Positions 12,861-27,188 are shown, counted from the first letter of the stretch. The stretch: 64,000 bases of DNA from Trichopria drosophilae (GCA_030407085.1 CM059586.1:17316001-17380000), one strand, 5' to 3'. The notes: generated by a model not told the origin, from the sequence alone. Translations and numbers: made by a program.

Positions 12861-13512
12861 TTGTTTTTATTACTTCCCATTACCACTGGACCCATTGCTG
12901 GAAAATATTTTTTCGAATTCATGAAAATTTATTTTGAAGAGCTTCATTAATGATCGAAATCCCAATACAACAACCGATTCTCGATTTCGAGGTATTTAGT
13001 GCAAGTTAGCATGGGCATATATAAAGAATCGTTTATTTACTTCGTTACTTTTTGCATTTGTCAAAATCCATAGAAAACACTGCTGCGAAGCCAGCCCATA
13101 CAATTCTTTTTCTTATTTGTCCGACACAACCTCAATCTTCTTAGAAATGTGACCTAAAACAGAAATTTTTACGTTTTCGCATCTAATCAATGTCGAATAG
13201 ATTAATAAGGCTCGTTTAAACCAATATTGTAACAAGTTTCAACTTTTCAAGCCATTATCCTAAAAATAACGGCAGAAAATATTGTTCTTTTTTCATTTCC
13301 TAAAATTTTGTTAGCATATTTTGCGCTATAATGCTTCATTAAACAATGACAACTATTTGTTTAAAAAATTTGGCATATTTTGTAATAAAATCAGCTTTTC
13401 CTTTTCAGATTTTCGTCTAATTTAGATTTAACTCATTTTTTAGTCATTTTTATGTACAAATCGGTTGTGTTGCAATTTGTTACGGGTCAAACTATTCATT
13501 GACTGGACTATC
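12861..13512. other. Non-coding DNA, nothing recognised
   Basis: No gene or repeat structure seen. Confidence 0.3.
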
Positions 13513-14900
13513 ATATATGGGTGATTCTCCAAAAACAGGGCATTTTCAAGAATGAAATTTTTTTTAAGTTACTGTAAATTCGTTTTTTTTAATGGATTCT
13601 TGCTTATTAGCACCAAGTTAAGTTATTGTTAAAGTAGTCACGCTAGAAAATTATTTTAAAGGAAAGGGGAAGACTTTTACTATGACGCATTTTCATACGG
13701 CTATATAAACCAACAATTGCTTATTAAAAACTTGAAAAAAATAACTCTAAAGAGTCAAAAACATAATGTACATATCTGATTTAGTGCATTTTTGTGAATA
13801 AATGAAAATTATTTATTAAGTAATAATTAAAAAATTAAGAAAAACACATGAATTTTTGAAGAAGTTTTAGACAAAATAAATTTATTAAAGTTAATGTGTC
13901 GTTGGTTAGTAACTACAATGATAATGTTATATTCATAATTTTAATAAATAATATTATTTCATAATAAACTTGATTCATAACGTTGTAACAAATATAAAGT
14001 TTAATTTTGTGGTTTTTTAAATTATATTTAAATAAATGCCTAAGAGGAAGAGAAATATAAATGTTATTTATGATTTGAAAAATATTTTCTGCTACGGGTT
14101 ACGCGTTGTTCTTGTTTCGTACCTGATACGCCAAATGTTTGGTAACGACAATGCAGGTGACGACAATGAAAATTTGTAAAAAAATCCAATTTTACATATT
14201 TTAAACAATAATAAATTAAAAAACAAATTGCCAGTAACGTTTATTCCTTTAATATTTAAGTTTTCATCGTTTGTAATTGCTGTTTGTATCAAAATACCAA
14301 AATTAGGACGGGTGACGACAATTAATTTAATAAAAATACGTGGTATTTTTATACAGTTTTTACTTGTTCATGAGGTAAATATGTTCTCTTTTCAATTTTC
14401 TATGGAGGATTAGTAAAGTGTAGTGTTTTTTCTTTGATTTTCTCATAAGTTTTAGTAAAAAAGTTAATTATTTCCAGTTCATTTATACCAGTTTACGCAT
14501 TGTCGTTACCTCATAGAAATTTCTTAAGACATTAATATTTCAATAATTATAAGTATATATATTGATTTAATTAAATATTATACAGAGAGAAATTGTACAG
14601 TTTGAGCTGTACTATAGAAATATTATTTGAATAAATTAAAATAATTCTGTTTCTTAATAGCGCTAATATTTTAAAGTTTTGAACTTAGAGGTTTGGACAT
14701 ATAAAAAATGCTACTTTTAGTCTTTAAATGTCATTTTACACCAGTTTTTTGTAACAAAAGTATTATTTTTTCAAATTAACACGGGCCAGGGATATTTATT
14801 TAACATTTCTATCGAAATTTAATAATTTATTGTCAAAGTTTTTGTAAGATATAACGTAAAGACACGAAAATGCCCTGTTTCTGGAGAATCACCCATATAT
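13513..14900. mobile_element. Non-autonomous DNA transposon with TIRs (TGGGTGATTCTCC)
   Basis: The left end ATATATGGGTGATTCTCC plus AAAAACAGGGCATTTTC matches the reverse complement of the right end 14866-14900 with few mismatches. The ends are consistent with a TA target. The interior contains GGTGACGACAAT motifs at about 14141, 14156 and 14312 and the inverse near 14499. No transposase ORF is visible in the 1.39 kb. Confidence 0.85.
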
Positions 14901-15261
14901 TAATTTTCTACCCATGTGAAGCCAGCCCGTTGGGGAAAATTTTTCCGGATGTCATAATTTTCGTTAGACATGGACATTTTTGACGAGAGTCTATAAAAAA
15001 TGCTCTCAATTTGCTCAGCCCTACAAATCACCTTTGACATTTCTAGCCTAACCCGGAATAGAGGGGTTACATGAAGTTGTTGGTTTGTTACTAGATTGGG
15101 GTACTTTGCCCCCCCCCCCGGCCCTGCCCTATGAAACAAAATAAGTTCCTAATTTTACCTTTTTTGGTGGAGCAAATTGGGAGAATTTTTTGGATATTCT
15201 CTCATCGAAAAATTCAATTTCTAACTAAAGTTGCCTAATAGCACACTTTATTCCATCCATA

Positions 15262-15380
15262 TTCCAGGAATATTCCTTGGGAACATTGGGAATATTCCAA
15301 AGTAATATTCCATGAATATTCCAGAAATGTTGAAATGTCCTATGATCGGAATATTCCTGTGGAATATTGCAGGAACATTA
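15262..15380. repeat. Cluster of GGAATATTCC palindromes
   Basis: Four full or near-full GGAATATTCC motifs and several half-sites (ATTCC, GGAACATT) occur within about 120 bp, the first at 15267-15276. The motif is self-complementary. Function is unknown. Confidence 0.85.
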
Positions 15381-16670
15381 AATTTATGCATTTTAGGTTA
15401 AAATTACACATTTCGAGTAAAACAAAAATTGTTTGAGTAAACACATCGCCATTTCGAAGAAGACACTTTGCATAAGTAGTCTGAAGCATGGTCAAATACG
15501 GTTATTTTTGCGCTAGTATGTTACGATATTAACAAATTCATAACGTGATTTTTTTTAATTTTAATAAAATGATCTTTACTTACTAATAACGTGGAAATAA
15601 TCATTGGTATTCCAACTGTATTTTAGATACTGATGGTCAGTGTATATTCAATGAATTGTAGCATATCCTTACTAAGCTGTAGACTGAGTCAATTCATCTG
15701 TAAAATCAACTAAACATTCAGTTTCTACTAACTAAAGTAGGATAAAATGTCACGACGTTACTGCTGACTTTAAAAACTTAATCAAAAATAAATGCTGAAC
15801 ATCTCCAGAGGTCGAACCAAAACCTGCAAATCTAAATTGCTAAACCACCGTCATACAGACACCCGAAATTGGTCAAAACAATCGATTGGTACTATTGACT
15901 TTCAGCCTTAATGCAACAACCTTAATGAAAATTGCTGAAAGTTCCAGTAATTAATTTTGTCGCTTGATCACAAACCGAAAGGCTCCGTTTTCACGCAACT
16001 ACCCTTACAAGTTTCCACGTAACTCTAAGCGAGCGTGAAAATCCGCCTTGAGACAATTTTACCTTAAAACGTTCGTAAAGACCTGTCTCGTTTCGAAAAA
16101 TGAATTTCGGCTTATGGTTAGTAGGAAACGGGGGGGGGGGGAGACAATACCTTTACGTGGGATAGTACCCGAAGAGGCGAACCACTAGCGTCTGCCAAGA
16201 GTGCGCCGAGACTAAGTAACATAATTATCGACATCTCGAGACAATGGAGCTCGTTAGAAGCTGCGAAACTATCGCCACTCTCTGGCCAAGAGCGAGGTAG
16301 CACGAGTGGAGACAGTTTCGACGAAAGAAGAGGAGGGACTCAAGACAACCCTCTTGGTATTAGGTGCTCATTGGACTTGAGCCAACTCTAAGACTGCTTA
16401 TTGGAGAACCGTCTTTCCACTGTCACCCAGTGTCCCTCCGTTCGTCTTAACCCCCTTTGTGGATACTCCGAGCAAGATTTCGGGATGATTTCGGGAAATG
16501 GATTTCCAACTTCAATCAATGCTGCGATTGTTCGTGAGTGGAATTTCAATGAGGTTATTAATTGTTTCCTTGATAATAATTTTTCGATAAAAATTACATC
16601 AACGACTCTTATTCGTGTAATGCACATTCTTATGAGATGCTCATTCAAAAGTTAGTTTTGAGTTAAAGTT
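15381..16670. other. Non-coding DNA with GC-richer patch
   Basis: Positions about 15960-16500 are GC-richer and hold a 13-base G run near 16130. Both strands have short open frames (16388-16655), but no product is recognised. The rest is featureless. Confidence 0.3.
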
Positions 16671-17884
16671 AATTGACCGATTCCATTTCAAATCGGGAAG
16701 GGGTAAAATGTTGACACCTCGAAAATTGTTTTCCATTAAATATGTTGTTCTTTAGGGCAAATAAGGAGACCCGTATTTCTTTGTTTCACGAAAAAACTTT
16801 TTTTTTGCGCAATTTAAAATCAGGAACGAAAATCCGCTAAATCCCAAAAATAGGGTATAAAACTTTTTAAAAATGGTGTCATTTCTAAAGTTTTTAATAT
16901 TTTAATATTATTCCTCATACATATGACCGTGTTATTGGTACTTTATCGATATCCATTAATGAAATTGACAAAAATTGAAAAATAACGAAATGGCGGCCAT
17001 TTTTCGAAAAAAATAAAAAGTCAATTTTCTCAAAAACATCAACTTCTTTTTCTTCCATTTTTTATATAGTACTGGTAACATTAGTCACAATATCTGAGTA
17101 GTGTCATGTGCGCTAAAAGAAGCTACTAGGGTGCAGAATTTTTTGTTTGATTTTAATTTAAAGTAGAAATTTTGTCAGGATAGGACATGTTTCGTTTTAT
17201 CTAAATTATTTCAAAAAGGGAATACGTCAAAAACGTGACTTGCAATAACCCGACATCTCAAAAACCCGACATTTTCATGACTTTTGACGTATCGGTTTCT
17301 TTCAAGTTATTTTTCATATATTGAATTTTTGAATTGTCAGGTTGTTTAAGTGTCAGATTTTGTGAGGAGTTCAATTTTTGCACCTCAGGTTTTTGAGTAA
17401 AATTAACTACATAAAGAAAAATTGTGTTAAATTTGAAATTAAAAAGTTACTAGTGAATTGAAAAATATAATATTAAGAACATATTTGAGACAAAGATAAT
17501 GTACAAATATATTAAAGCAGCATACCAAAAACCCGATACGCCAAAAAGTTGATGTTTTTGAGAAAATTGACTTTTTATTATTTTTTTAAAAATGGCCACC
17601 ATTTTGTTATTTTTCAATTTTTGTTAATTTCATTATTGGATATCCATAAAATATCAATAACACAATCATATGCATGACGAATAATGGTGAAATATTAAAA
17701 ACTTTAGAAAACACAACATTTTTTAAAAGTTTTATACCCTATTTTTGGGTATAACAAATTCTTCTTGAAACAAAAAAATACGGGTCTCCTTATTTGCTCT
17801 AAAAAACAACATATTTCATGGAAAACGATTTTCGAGATGTCAACATTTTACCACTGCCCAATTTGAAATGGAATCGGTCAATTC
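16671..17884. repeat. Large foldback element, 1.2 kb
   Basis: Left arm 16671-17046 and right arm 17546-17884 are inverted copies with moderate divergence and indels. Outer ends read AATTGACCGATTCCATTTCA and its complement; inner ends read AAAACATCAACTT and its complement. The ~500-bp spacer is unrelated. No transposase; two ATGGC-CAT blocks sit in the arms. Confidence 0.9.
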
Positions 17885-19285
17885 ATAGCGAATTCCATCT
17901 CAAAATTTGAATTGGAGAAAAATCTCTTGCGAAGGAATGAAAAGTTGTTTTTTTTTGTTCATAAATTATTTTTCTCTGGATTCATTTTACTCCTCATGTC
18001 TTATCGAGTAAAAACCCTTTATGGAGTAACTCTTACAGAGTGATAATTCGATTGACTATAGTGACTCTATTTTCATTCTAAAAAAGAAGGAATTTCAAGA
18101 AATCTAGAGAATACCATACTATAAGTCAATTATAAACAGACATCACTATATCTTACTAATTGATGAGATTAGTGATTCATATTTTTATACTACTCATAAG
18201 TAGTATACGATGAAATCCTATGCGACATTCTAAATAAATAAAATACATGGTTTGTTTAAGTAAATAGTCAATTGTTTCTATTAACTTTACTTTAATAGTT
18301 CAGCTACTGAAATCGCAAAGTATTAATGTAGTTCGATGATATATATAGATATATAATGCTACTATAAGAAAATTTGGATATTAGACACATTTTTCCCAAC
18401 TAAATACGTTATTCTTTAAAAAGACGAATATTTATTGACTGACAAGTGATATGTTGTGCAATTATTATAACTATTTAATTAATAAATAGACATATTTTTT
18501 CTGTTTTTTTTTTTAGAAACATTTTCATAAATTTTCCTTCATCCTTGTAAACGATATAAGTAAACTAATAAAGTTATATTAACAAACAGCTAAACCTTTG
18601 TACTAGTTTGAAGGGTAAAGTAGAAAACTTATTAAAAAAAAATTGATTACGTCATACTCGTCTGCTTTCGACGACGGCTCATCTTGAGCCAAATTTTTCC
18701 CGCTCACGTAAATAGCTCCAGACTTCCGAATATTCAATTAATGAATCATAAATATTCAACTACGCATTCAAAGTTCGAAGATGACGTCGCAAAAATATCC
18801 GCATGGACAGCAGGTTTCAAGGCAAAGTCCACGAGCTTGCTAAACAAGTTGTAAAGTGATTAGCGAACTAGGAAGGGTGCTGCATCAAAATCCAGGGCAT
18901 GGTAGTGAACGCAGACTTGGTTCCCCCCATTGAAATTATGTGCACACGAGGGACGCTATTTCGAACTACTTGAACTGAATAAAGTTTTCATCCAAGACCT
19001 GATAAGCTTTCTTGATTCAAAAAAATTACTCAAAAAAAAAAACTTTTACTTAACCCATTAATCCTGGATGTCGAAGAATCACTAATTTTAGGCTAAAATA
19101 TTTTAATGAAATCAAAAATAATCTTATTATTATCATATTCCAGGATTGTTGAATTTATTGCAAAATTCCTCATTTAAAAATGCGTTAATACAATAATTAA
19201 AAAAAATACAAATTAAATGCAAAATACAAGAACTAAAGAAATTTGTTTCTGAGACTCGGGCATCATTTAAGATAATGCAAAAAGT
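17885..19285. other. Non-coding DNA with GC-richer patch
   Basis: About 18660-18990 is GC-richer. No gene recognised. Confidence 0.3.
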
Positions 19286-19468
19286 ATTTTCTCACACTTT
19301 GAAAGCAAAATACTATTTTGCGCCCGCGATATAGGGAGCAAAATAGCGTATTCTCTCCCGAAGGGGCAAAATAAATTTATGACACTCATTCGAATTGCCG
19401 ATTTCGCTTCGCTAAGGCGTCAAGCTCGCCCTCGTCGGCAAACACCTATTTTGCTCCCTAATTGCACC
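19286..19468. repeat. Dispersed repeat, copy B (TTTTGCTCCCT family)
   Basis: Same family and orientation as 8849-9127. AGGGAGCAAAATAG at 19334-19347 is inverted at about 19444-19458, giving a compact hairpin of about 125 bp. The shared internal block contains GGCGTCAAGCTCGC and CTCGTCGGCAAA. Confidence 0.75.
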
Positions 19469-20859
19469 ATTTATTATTCTAACCTTGACAGCAGATTCGT
19501 TTTCAGAGATCCTACAAACCCTTGCTGAAATTTTGTAACATTCCATCGTCTTATTGGATCTGATAAAAAAATCTGAAACAGACACTATTTTGATAACCGG
19601 AAACCATAACAGTAAATAAAAACTGAAAGAGCTCTGATAATACCTTCGCAAATGACATTTTTTACATCTAAGCATTTATTGTGAAAAAAATTACTGAAAT
19701 CTTTAGCATCCTATTTTGTTCGTGAAAAAACTAATATCCCCTTTATCATTATTATTATTGTCATGTATCATTCAAAAATCATGTAAAAAATGATTTTTTT
19801 TATATAAATTTGTAACAAAATACAAAATGAAAATTTTCTCTTTCCTAAATAATAAAAACGAATAAATATAAGAACGTTGATTTTATTAAAATACTTTAGC
19901 TCAATGGTATTATACAATTATTGGGCATTCAGACATTAATCTTCTCGAATAATTTTTTGAAAATTCTGAATGATGTTGAGTATATACATAAAGTTTCAAA
20001 GATTCTGACCTTAAAGCTGAAGCGAATCGATCTTTTTTTTTTTTGGAGTATTTATAACCTATTTGAATAGATTATACCCGCGTTCTTCTTCTACTATGAA
20101 ATCTTGAAATTTTACTATTTCAAGTGCAGTCTTTTCCATAACATTGCAATATATAAAGCGTTAGATTATACACAGATTTTACTAACGAATTATTCTCTTT
20201 TTTTCATTGTTCGAAACATAAATACTTACGTTTTCATTTCGATGTCATGAAGTGCACTATAGAGCAGGTTTTCATGTCATAATATATAATTAAAATATGG
20301 GGTTTATCCGAATTCCCGAAATTCTATTGGACAATTTTTTTTTCTGTATGATATTGTATTGGGAGAAAATAATTTCTTACTAGGCAGAAAAATGACAGAA
20401 TTACGCAAGTTTTATTGTGTTTATGTCGACATCCAAGATGTTTTCAGGTTTCTTTTCCAAATTTTAGTTATATATGTAAATTTGAAAATCTCGAGGTCAC
20501 GATTTCTTTCCCGATGAATTTTACGAAAAAAAAACCTGAAAAATACATGTTTTTATTTTTAAATAATCGTTTCATTTTTCACGATATTGAAAGTGCAGTT
20601 TATTTATTCATTAGATATGCCAGTCTGTTCTTAGTAAGAACAGTTCTTTGTATAGACTTTTAAAGATGTCTTAAAAAATCCTTGAACTTTTATTGGTCTA
20701 TTTTTAGTTTATTGTATTGGGAGAATATAATTTCTTATCAGGTATCTACTTTAACTAAGAGTGGTCATGATCATAATGATGGTAATGACGTGATGGTCAA
20801 AATTAAATATTATTATCGTTCAAAATTCGAGAATATACTAAAGTATTATTATACTACAG
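19469..20859. other. AT-rich non-coding DNA
   Basis: No gene or structured repeat recognised. Confidence 0.3.
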
Positions 20860-21115
20860 GGCTACTTAAGGTAGACGTCGGAATATAATATGTTTGGGAA
20901 AAATATTTAATTTTCACTAATAATACTATTGTTGAAGAAAGAAAATATTATTGTTGTTGTTACTTTTTAAACAAATTTTGTTAATGACTCAAATTTTCTT
21001 CTTATCGCCAGTTAAAAACTGATTAAAAACGAAAATTGTTTAGCGAATGCCGGCTTATTTTTTCGAAAAAAAGTTTCTCTATAATTTTACCGAATGATTT
21101 ATTCAAGACAATTAA
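20860..21115. repeat. Half copy of the CTACTTAAGGTAG foldback family
   Basis: Starts CTACTTAAGGTAG and shares, in order, GATATAATATGTT-like, ACTCAAATTTTCTTCTTAT and CGGCTTATTTTTTC-GAAAAA blocks with the left arm of 51207-51892. Only one arm is present, so it is a truncated or solo copy. Confidence 0.6.
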
Positions 21116-21888
21116 GTAGTACTGACTGCATAAAAGTATCTGTAGATCATTTCACTTCCATTCAGCACTTTAATAATTTGAAATAATACAATTTTTATTA
21201 TACTTATACGTCATCGCCAATACATTCAAATATTTCATTTTACACCTAATATGAAATTTAATATTGTTGGTATGGCATATTTGTACTTTCTAAGTTATGA
21301 ATTTTCTACTATTAAATTTTTCAACAAAAGATCACGAGAATATAAATTTTGATGTGGAAATATCGCTTTTGATCTCGAAGTTTATTGAGCTTGTTTGCTA
21401 ATTATGTATGAAAATCGAGATGAAACCTTGACGAGATCCAGAAATGCTTTTCCATTGTTCTCAAACTCTATGTATTATGTACTATATTAATGTACTACGG
21501 AATCTACGTAATTTAGTTTACGATTTTTGACTTCAATAGTAACTGATAGGATGAAAGTTTTTAGTACACGAATTTCACTATTATCCATTACAAAGTTTAT
21601 ATCACAATATTAAATTAATAAATGTCTTTAATATTTTAATAAAAGTCTTGTCAGTTTTAATAAGTGGCATTATTAATAATTGTGTGCCTATTTATAATGA
21701 ATTATAGAATACATATTGAGAGTGTCGTTAATAAGATATAATATTTAATGTGTACTTCTAATATTAATTATATTACAAACTGTTATATTTACATAAAATA
21801 AAATAACTTTTTTGTATGAAATTTGGAAATTATGAGGAAACTAAAATAACAGGCGGATTAACGGTACAATTGTATCTTATTGTTTCAG
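21116..21888 (+). other. End of the upstream pgant9 intron
   Basis: AT-rich. It ends in the acceptor TTATTGTTTCAG at 21877-21888. No upstream exon encoding the stem region was recognised anywhere from 1 to 21888. Confidence 0.5.
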
Positions 21889-22058
21889 GTGCAAGGAACC
21901 AAACAAGTATAAAACCGATCTTCCACCTACAGCTGTCATTATTTGTTTTCACAATGAGGCATGGTCTGTGCTCCTACGAACTGTTCACTCGGTATTGGAC
22001 AGATCTCCAGATCATCTCATTCAGGAAATTATTCTTGTTGATGATTACTCTGACATGC
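21889..22058 (+). CDS. pgant9: pgant9-like GalNAc-transferase, exon 1 of 6 in window
   Basis: Encodes fragment residues 1-56. It enters in phase (one base completes the upstream codon) after TTGTTTCAG and ends at GTAAGT with one base of a proline codon. The peptide [20 protein letters not shown], then [11 protein letters not shown], then [10 protein letters not shown] is the start of the GT-A domain of polypeptide N-acetylgalactosaminyltransferases (EC 2.4.1.41). These are Golgi enzymes that transfer GalNAc from UDP-GalNAc to Ser/Thr to begin mucin-type O-glycans. The FHNE block and VDD contribute to the nucleotide-sugar site in this family. Residues match insect pgant9 better than other family members as far as I can judge from memory. 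N-terminal parts (tail, anchor, stem) are missing from the window. Confidence 0.92.
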
Positions 22059-25000
22059 GTAAGTTCTCTTATATTCTTTTATTATTATATTCTAAAATAA
22101 TGTTTTAGGGTGATATGAAAAAGGCTTTTTTTTGCTAAACACGTGCATATGAAATGTTTTTATGTATTTCCCAATAATTTTAGTTATTATGATGCCGCGA
22201 AAGTAAAAAAAATAAAGGTATCGCTGTACCAGAAGTTTTTAAACAATTTTTGAAAATTTAATTTGGTGAAATTTCTCTTTAAGAAAATTAAGACATTTTG
22301 TTGATTTATACCCAAAACAGATGTGAAAATAAGGTATTCTTAGGGCTATAGGTAGTTTATTTTCTTGGATAGTTTAAAAAAAAGGTACGTTTCAAGGCTT
22401 CACCAAATTATAAGCAAAGTTTAATTAATTGTTTGCCATTTTTCCTCTTTTATGGAATAATAAAATTCTTTAATGTAGCGTCGGCTCTCTTCGTAAATCG
22501 TTATCATATTGTTTTTTTTTCTTCATCGAATTGTATTTATTACAATTTTAGAATCGTACTAAAGTAGTCGTACATTTCAAACCAAGGAATACATTAGTTG
22601 TTACTACTTATTTCTAATCGCTAAAGTAGTAAGAGTCAAGCATATGTCAGACGCGACATTTTACGACGATACGTTTACCATTTCACTTAATGGTGCAAAT
22701 ATTGCTCCAGAGCATTATTAAAACAGATAGTTAATTACTAAATCTAAATGAAAATATTAACATTGCGAAATGTGAAACGTAAATAAAAGTAACTTCAAGA
22801 ATGAACTAAATAACGTTGAATTTTTACGACTGCAAGATAGTCTTCGATCACATATTTGTTTAAAACTAAAGGTAGAATTTCTATTCGTGTTAAAGCACAG
22901 TATTAGAAATAAAAATTGCTTATTACATTCTGGACAGTTTTGCAGATTACACAGTAACCCAACTAGTAACATCGTTACCCAGATATAAAATTGCTCCATT
23001 TTATGATACCAATACACTCTTCATAAAATTTAATTACAATTAAATTATTTTTAAGAATCTATTAATTTACGATTTATAATATAAAACATATTCTCAAATA
23101 GATGAACATAAATTGCTGTTTAACTACCTTTCAACAATTTTTTAAACTTCTTCCTAATTGTCTTTTACTCTTTTTTTGTTTATATTTTCTCCTCGCGATA
23201 TATCTATTATATAGTATGGCTAGTTGGTTCATTGATTTTATTTAATTTACAATTTAATTATAGCCGCAGTCCTCTTTTTAACAATTTTTTTAACTTTTCG
23301 AGTTGAAATAACAATCAAAATTACGCTGAGGTATCGTTTTCCATTAAGCCCTAACTGACCTTTCTCTGAAGTGTAAATCAACTGCACATGCGGTCATCGT
23401 CTTTTAGTACTGTTTCATTCCAACATTTAGAAAGAAAACTAAAACATTAATTCTCCTGAAATATGGGATATATAAATATCACACTGTTAAATTGAAAAAG
23501 TGAAAGATATGAAACCGACAAATTAAAAAAGACAAATGGTAACGAGAGTAGTAACGTTATGTCCCAGTGTAACATTTGTGTGAGAGGCTAGTTTCTATTT
23601 TTCAGTTGTTTTCAGTTCATTTCTCGAAAATTTTCCATTAAGAATGTAATCTTACTTAATGTCTGTGAAGTAAGTAATTAATATCAAGCTTCCGAAATGT
23701 CACAGCGCGGTATTTAGGTACCTTTACTTATTAAAATGTTGTATAATTTTAACGTTTATACTAAATGAAGCTCACAATTTTATCATATACTGAACTTTAA
23801 TTACTGGCGTATAAATTAGCTGTAAATAAGTAGATAATTGGCTTACCGTACATTGTTTCGAAACATTAATTAAACATTTAATGAAAAAATTGTTTATCAA
23901 ATGATGGCTTGTTTACAGTTTGAAAGCTACACAATATTAATAAAAAAAAGCTTACAGCCAACGAAACTTATAATAACTCGATTATCTATCCATGGCAAGT
24001 CTGCAGTAAATAAAAACAGTTAGACGTTACTTTTTTTTGCATAGAATTAATTACGAGACCAAGTATTAAATATAAACGAAGCGAGCAAATACCAGAGGTT
24101 CTGTGCTGTATGCACGATAAGTAAACATGCAACATAAACATAAACATCAAAGCAGAAGTTATATGAGACTAACTCGAGGCTAGTCATGCTTGAAAAGATA
24201 CAGGAATTTCTGGACTATGCTTGAAAGTTTGATTTTTCAGAATCAGCGTAGTTGATAAATCTGTTTTTGTTCACATTTTAAAGTTTAAAGAAAAAGTGAA
24301 AATTCTCTATGATTTAAATGTTTTCAACGATATTCTTTCAGATACGATTGTGAAATAGTAATTTTCTAATAGTTTTCGATAGTAATGTGAATAGATAATT
24401 ATTAAGTAGCATTAGCTTGCATTTTGTTAAGACGCTTTCACGAATAAAAGAGATTTTTAACATTCATTAAATATATTTTACATGTACTACTTGTGGGTAT
24501 TCGGTAATAATAAAAAATCCTACAAGTTTCCCATCTTTGTTAAAAGCTATAATTTGACCTGAATCATTTATTTCAACCTTACATTAAACTTTGAAATTTT
24601 ATAAGCTACAAAATTTATTAATATCGCGACCGTTTTTTTTTTGTTTTAAATAGATCTATCAATATTTCGTCAAGAAAGTATTTATTAACATCGTTTTTAC
24701 TTGGAATGAATATGGTGTACTTAAAAATCGTGATTCATTTAGGCAGTTATATTTAGGATACCTTTGTAGTAGTAGTAGTTTACTTATATAAAATGGGAAT
24801 TGTGTGTGATATTGAGAAATTAATTCATATTTTGAAATGTTGGCAATTTTTACCTTAATTCATGGTCTAACCCCTTTTTTTATATTTCTTATAGAACAAA
24901 ATAGATAGACGGTGTATGATTTTACGACTTTCATATAAGACGTAATTAATCGCAAAATATATATCCTTTCGTATCATTAAATATCATTGTTTCTTAGTAA

Positions 25001-26249
25001 AAAGAATGGAAAATTTAATTTTACATCAAAGAAATTCTACTTCACTTAGCAATTATACATGACGTTAAATTTAAGACAATGTAACTGATTTTTAAATAAG
25101 TACAAATTTATTAAATTTAATAAGAATTCATTAAGTTTGATAATACTACCATGAAAAGGGTATAAGGACTATTACCACTTTAGCGAGATACGTTAAAATT
25201 TTCGTAATGGAATAAAAAAAATTGAACATTATGTACTCGTGCTGAAATTACCTCCTTTAGGTACTAGTATCGTAAAGTACTATTATTACATTTTATTCAA
25301 GATATACTGCGAATTCCCTTCATTCCCTTCTAGGTTAATTTCATACTTGAATTCGACAATTTTGTAATGTATTTTGATCCAATAAACTCGAAAATTGCCG
25401 AAAAAATATGTCGATTTGTTTTTAAGATACGAATTTCAAATATTTGGTTCCGTCTGGTTTTTGAAGCAACCACATCTGGAATAAAAAACATCAGATTCGT
25501 TTAATACTTTCAGTATTACATGTCAAATAAGTATTGATTTTTTCAGACAAAATAAAAATAAAAAGTTCTTCTATTCACATGCAAAAATAAAATACATTAA
25601 ATTACGTTCAGTTTTTTATTTTTTACGGGTAGACTACACATATGCGAAGAAAACTAAAGATTACTAGATTGTAAGACAATCTATCGCTAAATTTCGCAGT
25701 TATCAGCAATTGAGTGCAAGTAAAAAAACTCAAATTGTCCTTTGTTTTTGTATTTCCCCTAAGTATGACTATTATAGCCATATAGATTTTTAATGAATTA
25801 ATAATATAACATTCGAAACATGGGGTTCTTTCGAGGATTTAACATAATTTCCAACCTTTTTCCGATTCAAGTTTCGGATTTCATATTTATATTTCACAGT
25901 TGTCATTAATTCATTTTAAACATTAGCGACATCGCGACTCTTGTATCTTAAGTTTCAACAAAACAATTTGGGTCATTGCTATTTCATTTTAAACAAAATA
26001 AACTCTCTTGTTCTTTACATTTACGGAAAAAAGGGATTTTAAATTTTGATTTAGCTTCATTCTATTCCTCGTAACTACCATATTTATGCATGGATTTTCT
26101 TTAGCAATACCTAGTTTTTTTTTTCAAACGTGTATGAGTTAATTCCATGGTAAAAGATTAATCGAAATCCTTCTTGAAAGTTGATGGGGATTTTTTATTT
26201 GGGGGGGTCAACCTTCTGAATTATTTTCATTTTTTCGGTTGCAAATGTC

Positions 26250-27130
26250 GAACATAGGATTTCAAAAAAAAAAAGATTTTTGCGTAATTATCCCGGTTCT
26301 ATTGATAGTAATGGGGCATTTTTGACCCATTTACGAAAATGGCGAATCCAAAATGGAGGACATTTTTATATCTTTTCCATTTTGATAAGAATTTGTATAT
26401 AACGAATTTTGGGCCGTCGATCATGAAAGTTGAATAATAAATTTGTTATCAAGGACGTCACATGTCTTAAGATGTCCGATTATGCAAGAAAATTCTGTTT
26501 TGAAATCGTAAGTTTTAGAAAAAACAAAGCATTGTCGACATTTTTACATCTAGCCGCCATATTAGATATAGATATCATGAAATTACTAATTCTAGCACAT
26601 ACATTTTAAATTTTAAAGACGTTTTCTCTTCACTTTACCGAGATCTCCTTACGCAATTTCAATGCAAAAACGACTTTTTTTAAATAATCGAACGCAGCGA
26701 TTTGCATTTGCATTTTTCTTGGTCTGGACATTTTTCAGTCCCGGAAATATATGACAAACAGACGTTGAAAACTTCTATGAAGTATGTGGACTCAAACTGT
26801 CGATGACGTATACAAATCCAACTCAGATTTTTAAAATTCAAAATGACGGATCCAATATGGCGGACGACATTTTCAAAAATTCACTTGAAACTTGTCACTC
26901 GGGGGTTTTCGGAGTCGCTGATTACGAAACTGAACTCAGGTTATGAAAATTCAAAATGGATCCAATATATTATAAGACATCAATAAACTCCAAGTCACTG
27001 AATATGATAATTTTTTTAAAAAAGCGTCAGCCATATTGGATCTGCCACATTTTATTTTCAAAATCTGAATTCGGATTCGTAATCAGCGACCTCAAATAAT
27101 ATAGTATGCTCATTTGCACAAATTTCAGTT
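26250..27130. repeat. ATGGCGG-family repeat block
   Basis: Repeated phrases AAAATGACGGATCCAATATG, GGCGGAC-ACATTTT and GGGGTTTTCGGAGTCGCTGA-TACGAA occur here and again at 28540-28970 and 63540-64000, with shorter traces at 43500-43720, 50270 and 56880. Copies are degenerate and partly inverted. Non-coding. Confidence 0.7.
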
Positions 27131-27188
27131 TTCTAAAAAGTTGTCGACATTTTGAGCCCACTCGGTGTCAAATCAGTGTTTTTGCTAT

